From Xylaria sp. FL1777 (lineage: Eukaryota; Ascomycota; Sordariomycetes; Xylariales; Xylariaceae), in assembly GCA_022578965.1 (NCBI GenBank), contig MU400507.1, positions 186,001-250,000 on the forward strand: a stretch of DNA of 64,000 nt, read 5' to 3'. Both the position numbers and the translations under genes were made by a program. The notes beneath the pieces were generated by a model. It searched no databases and was not told the DNA's origin. It saw only the letters and a list, made by a program, of their open reading frames with translations. Positions 57,015 to 64,000 of the stretch are shown here, one piece after another; within the stretch, counting starts at the first letter, position 1, and every line of letters starts with the position of its first letter.

Positions 57015-58409
57015 TTACCCGTGGAAAGCGGCACCCTCGAGTTGCAATCTCCACAGAGTTTGTCCAGCACACACAAATAGTTCCCCGGTGCGTCCAAAAC
57101 ATAGACTAGAGCAAACCCCTGTGTAAAAATTGTGCCGTGTTAGCGACGGAGGACTTTTCTTCCCATATATCGAATTAGTCGAATTGGTAACTCACCTGGT
57201 ATTTGGATCAAGCCGAGAGCCGTGCCTCCCGAGTTCCATACTTCCACTCCGTCGGCGCATGCAGCATAGATATTTCCGGCGGGATCACAAGTCACCGCGG
57301 CTGGGACTCCCGAGATGGCAAAAGCAAAGACATGTTTATTTATTAAAAATGGTGAGGCGTCGGGTCGTCGCATAATATCATATGCGTAGATGGTTGCGGG
57401 TCTACGTGTGTTAGCTTCTGCGGGTTTCGAGAGGATAAACAACTAGACGCACCTTGTAGAGGCAAGGCCATTATCGAGCCGAGCAGCTTCAGTATCGGTA
57501 ACATATAACGTATCTTCATTAGGGCTCAACGTGATACCAGCTGGCCGCTTGATTTCATCCGCGACAACTCGCAACTCGCCGGTCGAAGGGTGAAACCAGT
57601 ATATATGATTTGGGAGCTTCGGCGTCGGCCGAATCTCTTGCTCGAACCCAACAGACGAGTCTGTGAACCACAGCCCACCGTCCTTGTCCTCGATAACGTT
57701 TTGAATAGAGTTAAAAGCCTTCCCGAAGTAGTTTGTAACAAGCGGAACTGGCCGCTTTCCTAGAGGCATGTGGAAAAGCCCGCCACTACTAGGCTCGAGA
57801 GTACCTTGGGAGCAGTATAAGACTCCTTTCTTATACGGAATGGCCCCAGAAGGCATCGGCATATTGGCAGGTGGTCGAAGTTTGGTCCATTCTATACTGG
57901 TGATTGCATCGGATGGAGTTATTAGACTACCAGATGAGCTAGAATCCGAGACGCGACGGAATGCTAGTTTAGAAATTAGAATTACAGGCAACCTAGAGCT
58001 TAGTGTCGACTGCAACAGGTCCGAAGTTACGTAGAGCTCGTCGGTGTCTGCGATATATGCGCACCCCTTGTGGAAGAATGGGTTTTGCGAAGAGTCTGCG
58101 GAGAGGAGGAGTGAAAAGGTGCAAGTCTCAATGACGGAACTGAAACTGGAGTGGAACATTTTAATCGTGACCGTTTCAACATTCGACGAGGTAATACCAC
58201 TTTTACTACTAAATATTCAGTGAGTTGACTATCATTTCCGCTACGGCTTTCGTTGAGAGAACCGAACCTTCCTGATGATATTTGCGCCTCACGCAAGAGG
58301 TCGACGGCCTATAATAGGAGCTTAGTATAACTGTCTCCTCGATAGGATGTTGTCTCACCTTAAACGATGCTGCTTGGGCTTTGATACCATCTTTCAAAAC
58401 GGACGCCAT
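57015..58409 (-). CDS. SMP-30/gluconolactonase-family beta-propeller protein
   Basis: Predicted 385 residues; minus-strand exons 58409-58359, 58308-58268, 58208-57453, 57401-57196, 57118-57015. The family covers calcium-dependent lactonases with a six-bladed propeller. Visible motifs: CAYIADTDELYVTSDLL, then GGLFHMPLGKRPVPLVTNY, FNSIQNVIEDKDGGLWFTDS, RPAGITLSPNEDTLYVTDTE and AVTCDPAGNIYAACADGVEV. The last exon read in the correct phase gives GVCSSLCFGRTGELFVCAGQ, the usual closing strand of the family. The N-terminal 35 residues rest on two short exons chosen by splice signals and phase; a start at the internal ATG (58159) is possible. No signal peptide. Substrate unknown. Confidence 0.85.
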
Positions 58410-59651
58410 CTTGTCCAGCGGATTATTGACGGGCGACGGGTATGAGATTTCAATGTTCGATAATATGCCGATGAGGCAAAGCTAGCTTGCTTGTCGGGCG
58501 CTATGGATGCTGTGTGAAACCTCACGCATGCGGGGGATGCATAAGCTATTTGCCTAAGTCCAACAGAGCTCACCAATATATATTGAAGTTGTCCCCCTTT
58601 AATTGTGGCGTTAGACTAGTTTCAACTTATTTAGTTGAGTGTAGTAATATTTTGTGAGGTGGTCCTGGCTCACGTATTGTTACCATTCAATCTTGTGCCA
58701 AGGCATACTCAAACTATCTATACATGACGAAACTTCTGCGTAACGCAATGACCTTGTTTAGATTTTTATACGACACAGCTCGATTCATACTTTTTTTTGA
58801 TGTTACCTGTATGATCAGCTAGCGAAAACCTATACTGTCTATAATACCAAACAAGGCTTTCTACAAAGTGCAGCTCTCATGTTCTAATCTGTACTGTTCA
58901 AAACTGTTACAAGTTAGGAGCCGCCGCTGAAACGCACATTGGACAACTTCATACAGAGTCCCCAAAAACATTAGACATCGGCGTTTGTTAGTATCACTGA
59001 TTCTAATATCCGCACCGCTGAGTTGATTTAGGGTAGATATTGCAAGCCTGCTAAGAGCCACTTGGTAAATAGCAATGATTAACTAGTCATTGTTAGTGCC
59101 ATCATATGTGTCCAAACGCAGCCCTTGAGTATCTCGGTGATAAAATTTTCGTCATAAGGAATTTTTATCACCACTCCGGAGGCTAAATAGGGAAAAAATA
59201 TCATCAATTCGAATGTTGAATGCTCTAAGGACCTTACGAGAGCTTAGTCCGGAGAGGTACATCGAGATAAATAGGACAAGCTCGTCACATATGCTATCTC
59301 CTTCGTATCACTGGGTGTACAATTCCGGAAAGGGTAATTTTGATCTAGTAACAATTGACTTCTAAAAGCATGAATTTCGACAAGTCGGAACCTACTCGAA
59401 TTGGAGTAGATTTTCGACTCATGACCCCAAGACATTGCTAGATGGGCCTCAAGCGGTTTCGGGATTCTCACTCGAGGGAGTTCGGGTGATGCTGATACTG
59501 CTCGTACCGCCACGACGTGGCATAGCACATTCCGTGATTTGGGGTAGGTGCCTTAGTAAAACGGCCTCGTCGAAATGATGCTTGATTGTGACCTCTATAT
59601 GTACAATGACCTGATTCCGATCAAACTAGCGCCCGCATCTTACAACCGTAT
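58410..59651. other. Spacer upstream of the lactonase gene
   Basis: About 1.2 kb of AT-rich sequence with no gene supported. It includes the lactonase promoter and the ATP19 3' flank. Confidence 0.5.
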
Positions 59652-60003
59652 CTAGTGCTTCGCCTTCTTCTCGTCCGCGTCGGCTTGCTTCAGGAAGTTC
59701 CTATTCGAGCATTAGTATCCGATCAATGCCGATGTCCCGGGTCGCATACTGAATGAAGTCGGCCTCATCGGGGGTAGATGCGTTGATAGGAGGGGTCCGG
59801 GTAGCCTTCTTGCCAGAACCGCTGAGGGCAAGGTAGGTACCGCCGAATAGGGCGCCGAGTACGCCCATGGCGAGCTGCAGAGGAAGAACTTGTCAGCCTG
59901 TTTCTCTCACCAAGAACCATAGGATACTATCAGGGACGGCAAGCGAGCAACTTACGTGGTGTGAACCGACCTGGCGGCCGAAGACCTGGTACATAGCAAC
60001 CAT
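59652..60003 (-). CDS. ATP19: ATP synthase subunit k (Atp19)
   Basis: A 73-residue protein in three exons (minus strand: 60003-59956, 59874-59750, 59700-59652), easy to miss because every exon is short. Translation begins MVAMYQVFGRQVGSHHLAMG and continues GVLGALFGGTYLALSG, a single membrane helix, then PPINASTPDEADFIQ and ends FLKQADADEKKAKH. This matches fungal subunit k, a small dimer-associated subunit of the mitochondrial F1Fo ATP synthase. The second splice joins CA to G, completing Gln, and both introns have good acceptor sites. It is divergent from MTFP1, another mitochondrial gene, across 1.5 kb. Confidence 0.92.
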
Positions 60004-61487
60004 TTTGGCGGTAGTGAAGGATTGGATGCGAAACGAAGGGATCGGTTCGCTCGAGGGTGTCGACAGAATGATGAAAGCGGCTTGTCGTAAAGATTGAAGA
60101 GGGCTGTCAAAATAGTGCTCATACCTCTAAGCTCCCATTTGAAATTCCGATGGTTCTGTTTCGCATTGGCGTTACATGGCTTACAGTGTTTCTTGGTTAA
60201 ATGCATGAATGCCCCACCGGAGCAATGGAGCTTGTTTAGGCGGGGCGCTAGAATGGAGCGCACGAACCATCTCGCGAAAATTCTTTTGTCCTTCTTTTTC
60301 TATAAGAACCCAAGCTCTTACTCACCTTCTTGCTTCTTCTGCTTCCTCCCAATTATCCTACCGAGCCGCATCTGAGCTCTCCTTCAGGTATGTTTTGACG
60401 TCCCTTTCCCTCTGGTCTTCCCCAACATGATTCAATATTCCATTCTATTCGCAGTTTCCACGCTAGCCGTCGCTTTGCAGCCCATACAGACGCGCGTTGA
60501 GCGTTTACACCTCCTTGGATGTATGATTTACGGACTTTGCACTGATGCCTATTACTCGATTCCTGTTGTGATCGTTCACTAATATGGCATAGTTAGATAG
60601 AAACACTCGGTATGCTGCACTCTGGTAGAATGCCTTGTTCAGCCGACGCGGCCTCGTCAGGACAGCATTTGCTCGAGGATTGGGGTGTTAGACCGGTTCG
60701 ACCTTGTTCAGACCTTCGCGCTTATAAATGTGCCTGCTACTCTTATTAAGGCTTATTTCAACGGTAAGATATAATAGTACGCCACGCAAAATATTGGAAT
60801 GTAGCATAGTGCATAGTTAGTTACTCGCAATGCCAATTTCGCATCTGATGAAAGCGTTCAAAATTGTGTACTGGACAGAAAAATTTGATTTCCACTCTCG
60901 AAACATGCCGTACTACAAACCACCAGAGACGCTGCCTACTACTACCCTAGGCTTCGGCAGCGCGTATATCTACAGAACGGGTTTTATCGTGTAATACGAG
61001 CGAAGCCCCTTCACATGCCACTTTGAGAGGAAAGATATTTGTCCCAGAAAAGGCATCCAGTAGCTACATGAAGATAGGTCGGACATGCTGACTGCAAGTC
61101 GATAACCCCCATGCGGTGTTACCAGTGACGAATTTGCCTTGAGGCTTGAGGCTGAAAATTGGGTTTAAAATAAAAACGATCATTTACGGAGTAAACTTTA
61201 TTGTGTCAGTCTCAGGCCAAAAGCGGCATGGCTCAGGTAAGATCCCCTCAATCTAATCTAGCAAGATAAAAGCTATTTTATAGGTTACCCTTGTAGGGTC
61301 TCAAGGCTTATCTAGGTCAGTCGCGACGTCACTCATGGGGGGTTACTCCCATCACGTCTCACCACACATTGGACTCTTGTTCTCCAACGTGTAACTTAGA
61401 CTATTAGACGCACATTAAAACAGGTCGTCTGATTCCAAGCCCTTTTTCTTTCTTCCCGATAGATTCTTGTTTTATTGATTCAACAAT
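60004..61487. other. Divergent spacer, ATP19 / MTFP1
   Basis: About 1.5 kb with both promoters. An ATG at 60427 opens a 51-codon frame with a hydrophobic start, but I found no continuation or similarity. No RNA gene identified. Confidence 0.5.
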
Positions 61488-62437
61488 ATGTTCTGGAGCA
61501 AACGTCCAGAAAAGAAACCCGAAGATAAAGCTCCGGAAGCTCCTCCGGCAACCACCAGCAATGAGCCTCACAAAGATGCGACAGATTTCGATCCTGATAA
61601 GCTACCCCCGCGGCGTCAACTCCCTAAGGGACTACAAAAGATCGTCGAGAAGTCTGATAAGGACGAGAGTTTCTTCTACGACCTGAAAGATGGATAGTTC
61701 GTTCACGCCCTTTCCCCTCCGCAGCATGTTAATCAGTAACTGACTTGGCGCCTGACAGTGTCCCCGATTCGACTGAGTCGAACGTGCGATATGCCGCGTA
61801 CGCTAACCGACTGCGGACGATCATGCTCTCTGCCCACCGCTACGTCGCTTACACATCCGACATAGGCGAGTCTTTTCGACCAGTGGCCCACCCGTGGTTA
61901 GTGAGAAGCGCATACGGAGTGTCGTGGGCATACATCTTGGGGGACGTATCATATGAAGGTTACAAGGCATACTGGCAGAATCAGCGAGTCTTAAACCCTC
62001 AGCTCGAACTATCGGAAAGGCAGCAGAAGGCAACAGGTTTGTCCTCGCCGGTATCGACCGATGCTAAACCCGGAGTCGTGACACCACTCGAAGACTACCG
62101 GACGGTTATGGTGCAACGAGGCATTTTCCAGAGCATCGCGAGTATGGGCCTACCAGCTTTCACCATTCACAGCGTAGTCCGATACTCCGGACGGGCTATG
62201 AAAGATGTTAAAAACAAGACGTTGAGGGTATGGGGTCCGATAGGCCTTGGTCTAGCCGTAGTGCCATTCTTACCTAGGCTCTTTGATGCACCGGTGGAGA
62301 ACGCTGTTGAGTGGGCATTCCATAAGGGCTTCGCTTCGTACGGGGGTCCTGCTTACGTGGGGGATTCCCCAACGACAGGGCGCGAGGCGAGTCTACACCA
62401 ACGACCTAGAAAGGATCCCAAAGAAAAAGAACTCTAG
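61488..62437 (+). CDS. MTFP1: Mitochondrial fission process protein 1 (MTFP1/MTP18 family)
   Basis: Predicted 295 residues; exons 61488-61696 and 61759-62437. An inner-membrane protein whose animal orthologue promotes mitochondrial fission. The N-terminal 70 residues are hydrophilic (MFWSKRPEKKPEDKAPEAPP), with the motif KLPPRRQLPKGLQKIVEKSD typical of fungal members. The core VRYAAYANRLRTIMLSAHRY, then VAYTSDIGESFRPVAHPWLV and SAYGVSWAYILGDVSYEGYK is the signature of the family. Two further hydrophobic segments (IASMGLPAFTIHSVV; GPIGLGLAVVPFLPRLFD) give about three membrane spans. The splice restores a Tyr codon (TA|T). Convergent with CUZ1. Confidence 0.93.
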
Positions 62438-62748
62438 GTAAATGTAGCGGGAATCCAGGCGCCGTGGCGTTATTAGAGTTGAGCCAGTTTTGGCGGATTA
62501 TTTTGCGCAGCATCACATCTCTTTTCAGTCAAAGTTTTGGTAAATCAACCGCTCAAGGGTATAGGGCTGTAAATTCTATGTCATAGTACAACACTCCGTC
62601 TATAACGAAATGCATGAGAAACACCTCATTATGTATCGTCATGATCTCAGTCCCTTAGACATTCGCTCTGAAATGCATACAAAAACCAAGTTAACGCCGG
62701 TGTAAATGCGATCAGTATCCACAACATCGTTCCCTCATCATGCCTCGT
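62438..62748. other. Short convergent spacer
   Basis: The 3' flanks of MTFP1 and CUZ1. Nothing further seen. Confidence 0.5.
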
Positions 62749-63672
62749 TCACATCTCGATCAGATCTGGAGGGGGTCCAATGCCTCGCAACAAGACAATC
62801 GTATTTCCGCTGGCCAGCACAGACCCGATTTTCTCGTTGAACTCAAGAACTCTCCCTCCCTCCACATGGAACACCCGCAGTTTATCCCTCTCCTCCGATG
62901 ATTGATTGTTCACGTTCTCAACCTGCAGGCTCTTGGCTGCGGCGTCGAGGACTCTTCCTATTACCCAGTCCTTCGAGTAGAAGAACTCGCCCTTATAATT
63001 CTTGGCCGTTGTCGTCTCGGCTTCGGCCTCCACATATAGATAAACCCGCTTCTCGGGGGGCAGCTTGGCATCGCCCTTGGCGGTCTTCTTCAAGTTGTTG
63101 ACGGCGACCAGGCGCGCGGAGGCAGAAGTCGGCTTCGCCTTCGGCAGCGCCCGACTGGCCATCTCCTTCTTGGCGGTGCCCCAGGCGCGCAGCTTCGCAA
63201 ACGCGGACCTCGTCTGCTCGGCGACGTCGCGGGGGCGCGCGCCGACGGGCACCTTGTTCTTGCAGTCGTGCTCCTCGCGCAGCCTGTGCTTGAGACAGTA
63301 GTCGTGGTTGCAGTTGGCGCAGTGGACGCCGGGCACCAGCGACGTGCCTATCGTGGTCTTGCAGTCGGCGGCCGCGCAGGGCTTCTGGGAGACGTAGTCG
63401 CGCATCCGCTTGCCCTCGCCGGCGGCGGGGCGCGCCAGTTGCGCCTGGCGCCGTCGCTCGGCCCAGGCGCCCTTGTTCTCGCATCTATGCGCATCCTCGG
63501 TCCGGTGGTCGAGGCAGAAGGTCTTCTTGCAGCTCTGGCACAGGAAGGGCAGGAAATCGAGCTGGTTGCAATACTCGAGCTGGCAATGCTTGCCGATGAG
63601 CGTGGCGTCGTTGTCTTTGTCCATTTTGACGTAGCTCGTGTCGGGAGCGTCAGCTGTAAGTGAAGAAGACAT
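62749..63672 (-). CDS. CUZ1: AN1-type zinc-finger protein with UBL domain, Cuz1-like
   Basis: Single exon, 307 residues. Two AN1 zinc fingers occupy the N-terminal half: the first around CQLEYCNQLDFLPFLC, CKKTFCLDHRTEDAHRC; the second around CAAADCKTTIG, VHCANCNHDYCLKHRLREEH. After a basic linker, residues 210-307 form a ubiquitin-like domain (YLYVEAEAETT ... ASGNTIVLLRGIG). This order matches yeast Cuz1, a Cdc48- and proteasome-associated factor in arsenite stress and clearance of ubiquitinated proteins. Start at 63672; a second in-frame ATG 16 codons downstream would leave both fingers intact. GC-rich at third positions like the other single-exon genes here. Confidence 0.88.
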   Translation of the reverse strand: MSSSLTADAPDTSYVKMDKDNDATLIGKHCQLEYCNQLDFLPFLCQSCKKTFCLDHRTEDAHRCENKGAWAERRRQAQLARPAAGEGKRMRDYVSQKPCAAADCKTTIGTSLVPGVHCANCNHDYCLKHRLREEHDCKNKVPVGARPRDVAEQTRSAFAKLRAWGTAKKEMASRALPKAKPTSASARLVAVNNLKKTAKGDAKLPPEKRVYLYVEAEAETTTAKNYKGEFFYSKDWVIGRVLDAAAKSLQVENVNNQSSEERDKLRVFHVEGGRVLEFNEKIGSVLASGNTIVLLRGIGPPPDLIEM

Positions 63673-64000
63673 CGTGCCTACACGTGCGCAGCAGTCGCCT
63701 CTTATGTATCGGGTTCATATGCTAGTTGGTATGCGTAAAGGTAGGTAGGCAGTTAGTCGACTCGTAAGCCTTGGGTGCCTCGTGGCCGCGAGATGGCGAA
63801 GCTGAGATGATTAGCTAAAGGGCTGAGGAACGGCCTGGAAGCAGCTGGCGAAGACGTACGGTACGAGGCACAGTGCACAAGGCTATCCCTCACCGTACCT
63901 ACAGTACGTAGCTACATGTCACATGTACAACAACATCAACACTTATCCAACCCCCCAACCACACAAAAGTGTGACAGCCTTCACTTCCCCCGCTGCATTG
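63673..64000. other. CUZ1 promoter region at the window edge
   Basis: Upstream of CUZ1 (minus strand). Contains AGGTAGGTAGG near 63739 and CA-rich tracts. No gene supported before the window ends. Confidence 0.5.

Noticed and set aside
57015..57118. Last lactonase exon read in the adjacent frame, ending at TAG near 57000
   Set aside because: The four-G acceptor region allows two readings. Only the phase giving GVCSSLCFGRTGELFVCAGQ matches the closing strand of the family and the preceding exon phase.
60427..60582. Small secreted peptide of 51 codons
   Set aside because: It has a hydrophobic start only. No splice continuation, no cysteine pattern and no recognisable similarity.
1..64000. A multi-gene novel system, biosynthetic cluster or mobile element
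   Set aside because: Neighbouring genes are unrelated housekeeping functions. No polyketide or peptide synthetase, transporter/regulator set, transposase, terminal repeats or repeat-induced mutation block was seen.

Overview
The window looks like nuclear chromosomal DNA from a filamentous ascomycete (Pezizomycotina, most likely a Sordariomycete). The evidence is short GT-AG introns of about 44-160 bases with CTAAC/CTGAC-like branch sites, widely spaced genes on both strands, and a gene set typical of this group (Vps36, Kap114, Bud3-like Rho GEF, CCT1, Rieske protein, DDB1, ATP synthase subunit k, MTFP1/MTP18, LAP1-type leucine aminopeptidase, LYC1-type acetyltransferase). I found no rRNA, convincing tRNA, transposon, CRISPR array or secondary-metabolite cluster. 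It is mainly an ordinary housekeeping region. Most genes are split by introns; exon coordinates in the entries were derived by hand from splice signals, reading phase and family conservation, and in each spliced model the coding length is a multiple of three.

Layout. 0.7-6.9 kb: an SPX-ankyrin-GDPD phosphodiesterase (GDE1 type) and the ESCRT-II subunit VPS36, both on +. 7.1-8.1 kb: a conserved fungal membrane protein of unknown function on -. 9.5-11.8 kb: an S9 peptidase of the dipeptidyl-peptidase 5 type whose nucleophile serine is replaced by glycine. 12.6-17.3 kb: a phospholipase-D-like protein and a secreted M28 leucine aminopeptidase, both on -. 19.0-22.5 kb: importin Kap114 on +. 23.5-28.2 kb: a large DH-domain Rho GEF on -, divergent from a short DCC1 gene (29.0-29.5 kb). 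31.8-34.5 kb: an RNF216-like RBR ubiquitin ligase on +.

35.4-54.6 kb is a run of minus-strand genes: LYC1-like acetyltransferase, CCT1, a PptH-like metallophosphoesterase, a TF-like protein without a zinc cluster, a secreted Ala/Asp-rich protein, the Rieske protein and DDB1. A probable gene relic lies at 47.7-48.3 kb. 55.2-64 kb: an ankyrin protein, an SMP-30-type lactonase, ATP19, MTFP1 and CUZ1.

The genes do not form one pathway. Two loose themes are ubiquitin-linked functions (VPS36, RBR ligase, DDB1, CUZ1) and mitochondrial functions (Rieske, ATP19, MTFP1), scattered as expected by chance. The observations most worth following are a predicted 4-nucleotide microexon inside the catalytic core of the GDE1-type gene, the probable pseudo-peptidase, the actinobacterial-looking phosphoesterase, and the decayed gene at 48 kb. 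I did not see a clear new multi-gene system.
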